Below, one piece after another: positions 44,800 to 52,792 of a DNA stretch of 64,000 nucleotides. Positions within the stretch are counted from its first letter, which is position 1. The number at the start of each line of letters is the position of its first letter. Below the pieces are notes generated by a model, which worked only from the letters and a program-made list of their open reading frames with translations, was not told the DNA's origin and did no database searches. Source of the DNA: Pseudomonas pisciculturae (lineage in GTDB: Bacteria; Pseudomonadota; Gammaproteobacteria; Pseudomonadales; Pseudomonadaceae); contig NZ_JACVZE010000004.1 of the NCBI RefSeq assembly GCF_015461805.1, forward strand, positions 186,001-250,000. Direction: 5' to 3'. The position numbers and the translations under genes were made by a program.

Positions 44800-45054
44800 A
44801 TGAAATTTCTCGACTTCTTTCGGGCCAACAAAAAGCCAAGTACCGCGTCGGTAGCGAAAGAGCGTCTACAGATCATCGTGGCGCACGAACGCGGCCAACG
44901 CAGCACGCCGGACTACTTGCCAGCCTTGCAGAAGGAACTGGTAGAAGTGATCCGCAAGTACGTCAATATCGGCAACGACGATGTACACGTTGCCCTGGAA
45001 AACGACGGCAGCTGCTCGATTCTGGAACTCAATATCACCCTGCCTGATCGTTGA
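44800..45054 (+). CDS. minE: Cell division topological specificity factor MinE
   Basis: MinE stimulates MinD ATP hydrolysis and drives oscillation. The 84-residue protein has the N-terminal anti-MinCD helix ([33 protein letters not shown]) and the C-terminal topology domain ([31 protein letters not shown]). Its start lies 3 bases after minD, so the two are translated together. A strong inverted repeat follows before the rluA-type gene. Confidence 0.97.
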   Translation: MKFLDFFRANKKPSTASVAKERLQIIVAHERGQRSTPDYLPALQKELVEVIRKYVNIGNDDVHVALENDGSCSILELNITLPDR

Positions 45055-45071
45055 TCGAACAGGCGGCCGCC

Positions 45072-45126
45072 ACGGCGGCTCGCACACCTTGATCCCACTG
45101 CGGGAAACAGGTGGGCGAGCCGCCGT
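45072..45126. other. Long inverted repeat between minE and the pseudouridine synthase gene
   Basis: ACGGCGGCTCGC (45072-45083) pairs with GCGAGCCGCCGT (45115-45126), and an inner CACC pairs with GGTG. There is no T-run, so a plain terminator is not supported. Confidence 0.6.
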
Positions 45127-45150
45127 TGGCGTTTGTTACGAGGCTGTTTA

Positions 45151-45786
45151 ATGCCGTTGTCCAATATCCATATCCTTCATCAGGACGATGCCGTCCTGGT
45201 GGTGAACAAGCCAACCTTGCTGCTCTCGGTGCCTGGCCGCGCCGACGACAACAAGGACTGCCTGATCACCCGTCTGCAGGAAAACGGCTACCCCGAAGCC
45301 CGCATCGTCCACCGCCTGGACTGGGAAACCTCGGGCATCATCCTGCTGGCCCGGGACGCCGATAGCCACCGCGAGCTGTCCCGTCAGTTTCACGACCGTG
45401 AAACCGAAAAGGCCTACACCGCCCTGGCCTGGGGCCAACCGGAACTGGACAGCGGCAGCATCGACCTGCCACTGCGCTACGACCCGCCGACCAAGCCGCG
45501 TCATGTGGTGGACTACGAGTTCGGCAAGCACGCACTGACCTTCTGGAAAGTGCTGGAGCGGTGCGGCGACTGGTGCCGTGTGGAATTGACGCCGATTACC
45601 GGGCGTTCGCATCAGCTGCGGGTGCATATGCTTTCTATCGGCCATCCGCTGTTGGGTGATGGCCTGTACGCCCACGAACAAGCCCTGGCTGCCTGGCCGC
45701 GCCTGTGCCTGCACGCGAGCATGCTCAGCTTCACCCATCCGCAAAGCGGCGAGCGTTTGCGCTTCGAGTGCCCAGCGCCTTTCTAA
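45151..45786 (+). CDS. rluA: RluA-family RNA pseudouridine synthase
   Basis: A 211-residue pseudouridine synthase of the RluA family. The catalytic Asp lies in ARIVHRLDWETSGIILLA, near residue 57, and the ITGRSHQLRVHM segment near 150 is also characteristic. The lack of an S4 domain and the length fit RluA itself, which modifies 23S rRNA and some tRNAs, rather than RluC or RluD. The start at 45151 is chosen because of the ACGAGG ribosome-binding site. It lies downstream of minE. Confidence 0.9.
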   Translation: MPLSNIHILHQDDAVLVVNKPTLLLSVPGRADDNKDCLITRLQENGYPEARIVHRLDWETSGIILLARDADSHRELSRQFHDRETEKAYTALAWGQPELDSGSIDLPLRYDPPTKPRHVVDYEFGKHALTFWKVLERCGDWCRVELTPITGRSHQLRVHMLSIGHPLLGDGLYAHEQALAAWPRLCLHASMLSFTHPQSGERLRFECPAPF

Positions 45787-45802
45787 AGCTGCAATTGCAT
45801 TC

Positions 45803-45892
45803 AATGTGGGAGCTGGCTTACCTGCGATAGCGGTCTATCAGTAAAAAATATGGCCCTGACACACCGCTATCGCAGGCAAGCCAGCTCCCACA
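45803..45892. repeat. REPIN (GAGCTGGCTT subtype)
   Basis: Facing arms GTGGGAGCTGGCTTACCTGC and GCAGGCAAGCCAGCTCCCAC lie between the pseudouridine synthase and aminopeptidase genes. Confidence 0.88.
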
Positions 45893-45981
45893 GTGGTTTT
45901 GTGTTGTGCTCAAGAAGGTAGCTTCCCTTCAAATGTGGAGCCAATACGGTAAACTCCGCGCATTGCTGTCTGGAGCTATTT

Positions 45982-47271
45982 ATGCGCGAAGCGTTGAATC
46001 AAGGCCTGATCGACTTCCTCAAGGCCTCCCCTACTCCTTTTCATGCCACTGCTGCCCTGGCCCAGCGCCTGGAAGCAGCCGGTTACCAGCGCCTCGACGA
46101 GCGCGAAACCTGGGCCACCGAGGCCAACGGGCGCTATTACGTCACCCGTAACGACTCCTCGATCATCGCCTTCAGGCTCGGCCGTCACTCGCCGTTGCAA
46201 GGCGGTATTCGCCTAGTCGGTGCCCACACCGACAGCCCATGCCTGCGGGTCAAGCCCCAGCCTGAGCTGCAACGCCAGGGCTTCTGGCAGTTGGGTGTCG
46301 AGGTTTACGGCGGCGCACTGCTGGCGCCATGGTTCGACCGTGACTTGTCTCTGGCCGGCCGCGTGACCTTCCGCCGCGACGGTAAGGTCGAAAGCCAACT
46401 GATCGACTTCAAGCTGCCCATCGCCATCATCCCCAACCTGGCGATTCACCTGAACCGTGAAGCCAACCAGGGCTGGGCGATCAATGCCCAGACCGAGCTG
46501 CCGCCGATTCTTGCGCAATTTGCCGGCGACGAGCGTGTGGACTTCCGCGCCGTGCTCACCGAGCAACTGGCGCGGGAACATGGGCTGAACGCCGACGTCG
46601 TCCTCGACTACGAGCTGAGCTTCTACGACACCCAAAGCGCTGCGGTGATCGGCCTGAACGGCGACTTCATCGCCGGCGCACGCCTGGACAACCTGCTGTC
46701 GTGCTACGCCGGGCTGCAAGCCTTGCTCACCAGTGAGACCGACGAAACCTGCGTGCTGGTCAGCACCGACCATGAAGAAGTCGGCTCGTGCTCCGCCTGC
46801 GGTGCCGACGGCCCGATGCTGGAGCAGACCCTGCGCCGCCTGCTGCCAGAGGGTGATGAATTCGTACGCACCATTCAGAAGTCACTGCTGGTATCGGCCG
46901 ACAATGCCCACGGCATTCATCCCAACTACGCCGACAAGCATGACGCCAACCACGGCCCCAAGCTCAACGCGGGCCCGGTCATCAAGGTCAACAGCAACCA
47001 GCGCTACGCCACCAACAGCGAAACCGCCGGGTTCTTCCGCCACCTGTGCATGGCCGAAGAAGTGCCGGTGCAGAGCTTCGTGGTGCGCAGCGACATGGGC
47101 TGTGGCTCCACCATCGGCCCGATCACTGCCAGCCATTTGGGCGTGCGCACGGTGGACATTGGTTTGCCGACGTTTGCCATGCACTCCATTCGCGAACTGT
47201 GCGGCAGCCATGACCTGGCGCATCTGGTGAAGGTGTTGGGGGCGTTTTACGCCAGTCGCGACCTGCCCTGA
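45982..47271 (+). CDS. apeB: M18 family aminopeptidase (ApeB)
   Basis: A dinuclear-zinc M18 aminopeptidase of 429 residues, the usual length. Metal and catalytic segments are [14 protein letters not shown] near residue 80, [12 protein letters not shown] near 236, [11 protein letters not shown] near 265 and [10 protein letters not shown] near 372. M18 enzymes form large tetrahedral complexes and remove N-terminal, often acidic, residues from cytoplasmic peptides. No signal peptide is seen. It stands alone between two REP elements. Confidence 0.96.
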   Translation: MREALNQGLIDFLKASPTPFHATAALAQRLEAAGYQRLDERETWATEANGRYYVTRNDSSIIAFRLGRHSPLQGGIRLVGAHTDSPCLRVKPQPELQRQGFWQLGVEVYGGALLAPWFDRDLSLAGRVTFRRDGKVESQLIDFKLPIAIIPNLAIHLNREANQGWAINAQTELPPILAQFAGDERVDFRAVLTEQLAREHGLNADVVLDYELSFYDTQSAAVIGLNGDFIAGARLDNLLSCYAGLQALLTSETDETCVLVSTDHEEVGSCSACGADGPMLEQTLRRLLPEGDEFVRTIQKSLLVSADNAHGIHPNYADKHDANHGPKLNAGPVIKVNSNQRYATNSETAGFFRHLCMAEEVPVQSFVVRSDMGCGSTIGPITASHLGVRTVDIGLPTFAMHSIRELCGSHDLAHLVKVLGAFYASRDLP

Positions 47272-47286
47272 GACCGAGGCGCGGCC

Positions 47287-47371
47287 ATCGCAGGCAAGCC
47301 AGCTCCCACATTTGAATGTGTTCACACATCAAAATGTGGGAGCTGGCTTGTCGGGTCGCCGTATCGCTGCG
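47287..47371. repeat. Outward-facing REP pair with 16-nt cassette
   Basis: A reverse arm ATCGCAGGCAAGCCAGCTCC, the linker ATTTGAATGTGTTCACACATC, and a forward arm GTGGGAGCTGGCTTG carrying TCGGGTCGCCGTATCG (47351-47366) before CTGCGATGG. Confidence 0.82.
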
Positions 47372-47478
47372 ATGGGGCAATTTCAAACACCCCAACGCTA
47401 TCTGACACACATCAACGCCATTTCCCGCAATCCGACCTAGACTTGTCAGTATTCCCACTCCGACAAGGCCGTCGCACC

Positions 47479-47655
47479 ATGATCTCCATGTCCTCCTTCC
47501 ACGCCATGCTTATCCCGATTCTGATCGGCATGATCATGCTTGCTGTAGGCTTCAACTTTCGCGACAAGCCCGTGGGCGTGTTTGGCATGTGGGTCGGCAT
47601 GCTGCTGATCCTGGGCACTGTGGTCTACAAAATCCTCGCCAAACTGGCCGAATGA
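47479..47655 (+). CDS. Small two-helix membrane protein (hypothetical)
   Basis: A 58-residue protein, MISMSSFHAMLIPILIGMIMLAVGFNFRDKPVGVFGMWVGMLLILGTVVYKILAKLAE when read in parts: two helices separated by the polar FRDKPVG turn. It has no recognised family. It precedes the MscS channel gene by 52 bases on the same strand and may be part of that unit. The start at the ATG of 47479 is preceded by a weak ribosome-binding site; a second ATG three codons later is possible. Confidence 0.65.
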   Translation: MISMSSFHAMLIPILIGMIMLAVGFNFRDKPVGVFGMWVGMLLILGTVVYKILAKLAE

Positions 47656-47707
47656 CCCATGCCCTCGTACACTCGGTGAACCCGTCGTTTCCAAGGTTGA
47701 CCGCCTC

Positions 47708-49876
47708 GTGCTTTCCCGCCTGTTTGCCCTGCCCTGCTACCTGCTGATCGCCCTGCTCACGCTGCTGCCGCTCGCGTCTGCCCATGCCGTGGGCCTGCCC
47801 GGTATTCTGGGCAGCACCAACAAGGCCCAACCCCAGGCTGATGTGCCGCTGGGGCAGTCGTTGGACGAAGTGATCAAAACCCTGGAAAACGACCAGCAAC
47901 GCACCCAGTTGCTCAGCGACCTGAAAAAGCTGCGCGAAGCCACGCAAAAAGCCCAGCCGGCCGCCGAAGAGGGCGTGCTCGGTTTGATCGGTGGCACCTT
48001 GGCCAGCCTCGAAGCGCAATTCACTGGCGACGACAGCCCGCTGGGGCGTTGGTCCAGTGAGTTTGATCAAGCCAAGGATGAGTTCAGCGCCTTGATGCTG
48101 CCAGCCAACGAATGGCTGCCGATTATTTTCGGCTTTGGTTTGATCCTCGCCGTGTGGAGCCTGCTGGCCTACGCGCTGATCTGGCTGAGCCACCGTGTAC
48201 GCGAGCGCTTCGGCCTGCCCGAAGAGTTGCCGCAACACCCACGCACCTGGGACATGGTGCGCTTCGCCCTGCGCAAACTGGGCCCGTGGCTGATCGCCCT
48301 GGTGATCACGGTGTACCTGAGCTACGCGCTGCCTTCATCGCTGGGCAAATCCCTGGCGATGGTGCTGGCCTACGCGCTGGTGGTGGGCACGTGCTTCTCG
48401 GCCATCTGTGTGATCGCATTCTCCCTGCTTGACGGCCCCCATCGCCATCGTGCGCTGTATATCCTGCGTCACCAAGCCTTCCGACCGCTGTGGTGGATCG
48501 GCAGCTTTGCCGCCTTTGGTGAAGCCTTGAGTGACCCACGGCTGGTTCAGGCTTTGGGCCAGCATCTGTCCCACACGGCCGCGACCGTCGCCAATGTAAT
48601 GGCGGCGCTGTCCACCGGCGTGTTTATCCTGCGATTCCGCCGGCCAATTGCGCATCTGATCCGCAATCAGCCGCTGTCCCGCCGCCTCACACGCCGCGCC
48701 CTGAGCGATACCATCGAGATCATCGGCTCGTTCTGGTACATCCCGGCACTGCTGCTGGTGGGCATCTCGCTGTTTGCCACCTTCGTTTCCGCCGGTGACA
48801 CCAGCACCGCGTTGCGCCAATCACTGTTGTGCACGGTGCTACTGGTGTTGTGCATGGTCATCAACGGTTTGGTGCGACGCCATGCCCTCAAACCGCAGCG
48901 CGGGCACAAACGCCACGCGCTGTACTCCGAGCGGCTCAAGAGTTTCGTCTACACCCTGGCGCACCTGGTGGTGTGGCTGGCGTTTATCGAGCTTGGCCTG
49001 CGGGTGTGGGGCCTGTCGCTGATTCGCTTTACCGAAGGTGACGGCCATGAAGTCAGCGTCAAATTGTTTGGCTTGGCCGGGACGCTGCTGTTCGCCTGGC
49101 TGATCTGGATTCTGAGCGACACCGCGATCCATCACGCCCTGACCCGCTCGCGCAAAGGCTTGGCCAATGCCCGCGCGCAGACCATGATGCCGCTGATCCG
49201 CAACGTGCTGTTCGTGACGATTTTCATCATCGCCGCCATCGTCGCCCTGGCGAACATGGGCATGAACGTCACGCCACTGCTGGCCGGTGCCGGTGTGATC
49301 GGCCTGGCCATCGGTTTTGGCGCGCAGTCACTGGTGGCAGACTTGATCACCGGTCTGTTCATCATTATCGAAGACTCCCTGGCCATCGATGACTACGTGG
49401 ATGTGGGCGGCCACCTCGGCACCGTTGAGGGCTTGACCATCCGCACCGTGCGCCTGCGCGACATCGACGGCATTGTGCACACCATTCCGTTCAGCGAGAT
49501 CAAGAGCATCAAGAACTACTCGCGGGAGTTCGGCTACGCGATCTTCCGGGTGGCGATCCCGTACAACATGGAGATCGACGACGCCATCAAGCTGATGCGT
49601 GATGTGGGGCAGAAGATGCGCAACGACCCGCTGCAACGTCGCAATATCTGGTCGCCGCTGGAGATTCAGGGGGTGGAAAGTTTTGAGTCGGGCAGCGCGA
49701 TCCTGCGGGCGCGCTTCAAGACGGCGCCGATCAAGCAGTGGGAGGTTTCGCGGGCGTTCAACCTGTCGCTGAAGCGACATCTGGATGAGGCGGGGTTGGA
49801 TTTGGCGACACCACGTTTGAGTGTGCAGGTGGTGACCGGCGCTTCAGGCGGGCTGGAGAAAGAAAAAAATACTTAA
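47708..49876 (+). CDS. Large MscS-family mechanosensitive ion channel
   Basis: A 722-residue MscS-type channel of the large, multi-helix class. It starts with a signal peptide (GTG start, MLSRLFALPCYLLIALLTLLPLASAHA), then a periplasmic domain of about 110 residues and some ten helices. The C-terminal MscS core contains LLAGAGVIGLAIGFGAQSLVADLITGLFIIIEDSLAIDDYVDVGG near 525-570 and VHTIPFSEIKSIKNYSREFGYAIFRV. Such channels open on osmotic downshock. It is far larger than E. coli MscS (286 residues). Confidence 0.93.
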   Translation: MLSRLFALPCYLLIALLTLLPLASAHAVGLPGILGSTNKAQPQADVPLGQSLDEVIKTLENDQQRTQLLSDLKKLREATQKAQPAAEEGVLGLIGGTLASLEAQFTGDDSPLGRWSSEFDQAKDEFSALMLPANEWLPIIFGFGLILAVWSLLAYALIWLSHRVRERFGLPEELPQHPRTWDMVRFALRKLGPWLIALVITVYLSYALPSSLGKSLAMVLAYALVVGTCFSAICVIAFSLLDGPHRHRALYILRHQAFRPLWWIGSFAAFGEALSDPRLVQALGQHLSHTAATVANVMAALSTGVFILRFRRPIAHLIRNQPLSRRLTRRALSDTIEIIGSFWYIPALLLVGISLFATFVSAGDTSTALRQSLLCTVLLVLCMVINGLVRRHALKPQRGHKRHALYSERLKSFVYTLAHLVVWLAFIELGLRVWGLSLIRFTEGDGHEVSVKLFGLAGTLLFAWLIWILSDTAIHHALTRSRKGLANARAQTMMPLIRNVLFVTIFIIAAIVALANMGMNVTPLLAGAGVIGLAIGFGAQSLVADLITGLFIIIEDSLAIDDYVDVGGHLGTVEGLTIRTVRLRDIDGIVHTIPFSEIKSIKNYSREFGYAIFRVAIPYNMEIDDAIKLMRDVGQKMRNDPLQRRNIWSPLEIQGVESFESGSAILRARFKTAPIKQWEVSRAFNLSLKRHLDEAGLDLATPRLSVQVVTGASGGLEKEKNT

Positions 49877-49890
49877 AAGCAAAACGGATC

Positions 49891-49985
49891 AAATGTGGGA
49901 GGGGGCTTGCCCCCGATGGCGGTGTATCAGTCACTCATTAGTCAACTGACACTCCCTCATCGGGGGCAAGCCCCCTCCCTCATTT
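49891..49985. repeat. REPIN (GGGGG/CCCCC subtype)
   Basis: Facing arms GTGGGAGGGGGCTTGCCCCC and complement; one arm ends CTCCCTCATTT instead of CTCCCACATTT. It separates mscS from mbtH. Confidence 0.88.
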
Positions 49986-49998
49986 TGAGCGGCGTTGT

Positions 49999-50220
49999 TT
50001 ATGCGAGCGCAGCGTTGTCCATCTTCTGACGCAGGCTCAACGGGCGCATATCGGTCCACACCTCTTCGATGTACGCCAGGCATTCCTTCTTCAGGCCGCT
50101 TTTGCCCACGGTGCGCCAGCCTTCCGGAATGGCCTTGTAGTCAGGCCAGATGGAATATTGCTCTTCATGGTTGACCACTACCTGAAACAGGATGTCGTCG
50201 CGGTCAAATACTGAGGTCAT
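49999..50220 (-). CDS. mbtH: MbtH family protein of pyoverdine synthesis
   Basis: MbtH-like proteins bind and activate adenylation domains of non-ribosomal peptide synthetases. The 73-residue protein has all the family residues: [49 protein letters not shown]. The nearby pvdH and pvdL make the pyoverdine role likely. It is encoded downstream of pvdH on the same strand; a PvdS-type box of its own overlaps the pvdH stop codon. Confidence 0.95.
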   Translation of the reverse strand: MTSVFDRDDILFQVVVNHEEQYSIWPDYKAIPEGWRTVGKSGLKKECLAYIEEVWTDMRPLSLRQKMDNAALA

Positions 50221-50281
50221 TGCTGTTCTCCATCGCTAAATAGCCGGCTGCGCACCACGCGCAGCACTGATATCTGTAGAA

Positions 50282-50305
50282 ACGTACCAAAGCGTCGAAA
50301 AATTA
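50282..50305 (-). promoter_or_regulatory. PvdS-type promoter (iron starvation box) before mbtH
   Basis: On the minus strand TAATT-N16-CGT fits the PvdS consensus TAAAT-N16/17-CGT with one mismatch. The TAA is the pvdH stop codon. The box lies about 62 bases before the mbtH start. Confidence 0.6.
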
Positions 50306-51697
50306 GAGGTTGGAGACCGCTGCCGTCAGGGCCCGGCCGAAAATCTCGGCTACGCGGTCCACTTCGGCGGCCGTAATCACCAGCGGCGGCAGGAAGCGCA
50401 CCACAGCGCCATGCCGGCCGCCCAGCTCCAGGATCAGCCCACGCTTGAGGCATTCGCGCTGCACCAGTGGCGCCAGTTGACGATGCACTGGCGGGTGGCC
50501 TTGGATGTCTGGCGTGCCGTTGGGGTCTACCAGCTCGACGCCGAGCATCAGCCCACGCCCACGGATGTCACCCAATTGCGGAAAATCGCGCTGCAGGATC
50601 CGCAGGTGTTCGCCGAGGCGCTCGCCCATCGCCGCTGCGTGGCCAGGCACATCGTGCTCCTTGAGGTAGCGCATCACCGCCGATCCCGCCGCCATGGCCA
50701 TCTGGTTGCCACGGAACGTGCCGGCATGGGCACCCGGCAACCAGGTATCGAGCCAGTCGCGGTAGACCATCACCGCCAACGGCAGGCTGCCGCCGATGGC
50801 CTTGGACATCACCACCACATCCGGGATGATGCCCGCGTGCTCGAACGCAAACATCTTGCCGGTGCGACCAAAGCCGCTCTGGATCTCGTCGACGATCAGC
50901 GCCACACCGGCTTGTTCAGTGATGCGTCGCAGGCCGCGCAGCCAGTCGAGATCGGCCGGTATCACACCGCCTTCACCCTGCACCACCTCGACAATCACCG
51001 CTGCGGGCAACGCAACCCCGGCTTCCGGGTCGCTGAGCAGGTTTTGCAGGTAGTGCAGGTTGACCCGCACACCTTCTGCGCCGCCCAGGCCAAACGGGCA
51101 ACGGTAGTCGTAAGGGAAAGGCAAAAACTGCACGCCACTGCTGAGCAAGGCACCCAAAGGTTTTTTCGGCCCCAGGCTGCCCATCAAACTCAAGGCGCCC
51201 TGGCTCATGCCGTGGTAACCGCCCTGGAACGACAACACCGTGCTGCGACCCGTGGCGGTGCGTACCAGCTTTAACGCCGCTTCCACCGCGTCAGTGCCGG
51301 TGGGGCCACAGAACTGAATCTTCGCTTGCCGCGCCAATTCAGCCGGTAGCAGGCCGAACAGGTCCTGTACGAACTGGTCCTTGACCGGGGTGGTCAGGTC
51401 CAGTGTATGCAACGGCAGTTCGTCGCTCAGCACTTGCTGGATGGCCTCGATCACGGCCGGGTGGTTATGGCCCAACGCCAGGGTACCGGCGCCGGCCAGG
51501 CAGTCGATGAAGCTGCGGCCTTCAACGTCTTCCACGTAGATGCCCTTGGCGCGCTTGAGCGCCAAGGGAATGCGCCGAGGGTAGCTGCGGGCGTTGGACT
51601 CCTGTTGGCGCTGGCGTGCCAGCAGCGGGGTTTCTTCAAACTGGTAGAGCGTTTCTTGAAGCGGGGTGTCTTCGATATGACTGATAGCGACGGACAT
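50303..51697 (-). CDS. pvdH: Diaminobutyrate--2-oxoglutarate aminotransferase
   Basis: PvdH makes L-2,4-diaminobutyrate, which PvdL incorporates in the pyoverdine chromophore precursor, from aspartate semialdehyde. The 464-residue fold-type I enzyme starts MSVAISHIEDTPLQETLYQFEETPLLARQRQQESNARSYPR, with the class III segment LIVDEIQSGFGRTGKMFAFEHAGIIPDVVVMSKAIGGSLP near residue 250-290 holding the PLP Lys (SKAIGG). The upstream in-frame ATG codons are not used because the family starts here. A PvdS-type box precedes the gene. Confidence 0.95.
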   Translation of the reverse strand: MSVAISHIEDTPLQETLYQFEETPLLARQRQQESNARSYPRRIPLALKRAKGIYVEDVEGRSFIDCLAGAGTLALGHNHPAVIEAIQQVLSDELPLHTLDLTTPVKDQFVQDLFGLLPAELARQAKIQFCGPTGTDAVEAALKLVRTATGRSTVLSFQGGYHGMSQGALSLMGSLGPKKPLGALLSSGVQFLPFPYDYRCPFGLGGAEGVRVNLHYLQNLLSDPEAGVALPAAVIVEVVQGEGGVIPADLDWLRGLRRITEQAGVALIVDEIQSGFGRTGKMFAFEHAGIIPDVVVMSKAIGGSLPLAVMVYRDWLDTWLPGAHAGTFRGNQMAMAAGSAVMRYLKEHDVPGHAAAMGERLGEHLRILQRDFPQLGDIRGRGLMLGVELVDPNGTPDIQGHPPVHRQLAPLVQRECLKRGLILELGGRHGAVVRFLPPLVITAAEVDRVAEIFGRALTAAVSNL

Positions 51698-51730
51698 TAC
51701 TCGATCCCTCATCTGGTTCCTGTTCTGGAA

Positions 51731-51754
51731 ACGCACCAGAGCGGGAAGGATTTA
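51731..51754 (-). promoter_or_regulatory. PvdS-type promoter (iron starvation box) before pvdH
   Basis: On the minus strand TAAAT-N16-CGT matches the PvdS consensus exactly, 34 bases before the pvdH ATG. Expression under iron limitation is implied. Confidence 0.8.
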
Positions 51755-51788
51755 GGCGCTGCGATCGTTAACTGACGAATGAAAACCC

Positions 51789-51883
51789 AAATGTGGGAGG
51801 GGGCTTGCCCCCGGATAGCGGTGTGTCAAACAGCACATTTGTGGCTGACCCGCAGCCATCGGGGGCAAGCCCCCTCCCACATT
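51789..51883. repeat. REPIN (GGGGG/CCCCC subtype)
   Basis: Facing arms GTGGGAGGGGGCTTGCCCCC and complement, between pvdH and the amidase gene. Confidence 0.9.
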
Positions 51884-51898
51884 GGAGCCGCGTTCGGC

Positions 51899-52666
51899 TC
51901 ATAACCCACGGTATTTTTCATTCAGGGCATAAAGGATCGCGCAGGTCTCTGCATCCAGAAACCCACCGTAATCCCGTGCTCGAAAGTGCATCTGAAACGC
52001 CCGCGTCCTAAGCTCAAACGCTTGGCGATTCTGCGCCGGCTTGTAGCCATAACGCTGAAACGCCCGTTCTACCTCGACTTCCGGCGGCAGCCCGACACAG
52101 AACCGGCGCTGGTACATCGCCCGCGTCGACTCGTCAAACCATGCGCCCATACCCGCCTCATGCAGGCACCGCCATGGCAGCCGAGGCCCCGGGTCGCTCT
52201 TGCGCCAGTACGCCACGTCAGAATGCCCGAGTAGGTCAGTCGGCCCGACCTGCGGATAGCGCCCCAGAATGTCGCGAAGCAACGCAATCAATACCCGGAT
52301 CTGCTCCTGCTTGTAGGCCGGAAAGGTAAATACGCCCGCGTCATCGCGCGCCAGATTGACGATCTCGATGCCAATCGAGCGACTGTTGAGGTTATCGCGA
52401 CCGTCCCACTGGCTGACGCCGGCATGCCAGGCGCGCTTACCCTCGTCGACCAGACGAAAGGCACGCAGCTCGTCATAACCGGCTACGCGGTAGCCCGGTT
52501 CACCGGGGTCGGGCAACAGGTAGTGCGCGCTGACCCCGCCCTGGGTCAGGGTACGCAGGGATGACGCAAAGGGTGCCGCGGTGTAATGCAGAATCACCTG
52601 CTGCACCGGCTCACCGTTACGTTCGTTGAAGTCTTGGGCAGGGAAACTGCTATCGATGACCAACAT
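51899..52666 (-). CDS. N-acetylmuramoyl-L-alanine amidase (AmpD homologue)
   Basis: A 255-residue zinc amidase that cleaves peptidoglycan or its fragments between MurNAc and L-Ala. The amidase_2 domain has ILHYTAAP near residue 27, WHAGVSQWDGRDNLNSRSIGIEIVN near 85-109 and LLGHSDVAYWRKSDPGPRLPW near 160; the C-terminal 70 residues (VERAFQRYGYKPAQ...FRARDYGGFLDAETCAILYALNEKY) are a peptidoglycan-binding helix bundle. No signal peptide is seen, as in AmpDh3-type paralogues. The start is at 52666, with AAGGAC before it. It is not an obvious part of pyoverdine synthesis. Confidence 0.92.
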   Translation of the reverse strand: MLVIDSSFPAQDFNERNGEPVQQVILHYTAAPFASSLRTLTQGGVSAHYLLPDPGEPGYRVAGYDELRAFRLVDEGKRAWHAGVSQWDGRDNLNSRSIGIEIVNLARDDAGVFTFPAYKQEQIRVLIALLRDILGRYPQVGPTDLLGHSDVAYWRKSDPGPRLPWRCLHEAGMGAWFDESTRAMYQRRFCVGLPPEVEVERAFQRYGYKPAQNRQAFELRTRAFQMHFRARDYGGFLDAETCAILYALNEKYRGL

Positions 52667-52792
52667 GAGAACCGTCCTTTTCAATTCAGGCCGAGTCTTT
52701 CAGCCCGTTCAAACGCAAAAAATTACCGCCATCCTGAAGGCTTGAACCTCAGCAGGGCGGTAACTAATTAGCGCTTGAAAGAAATAGACAGC

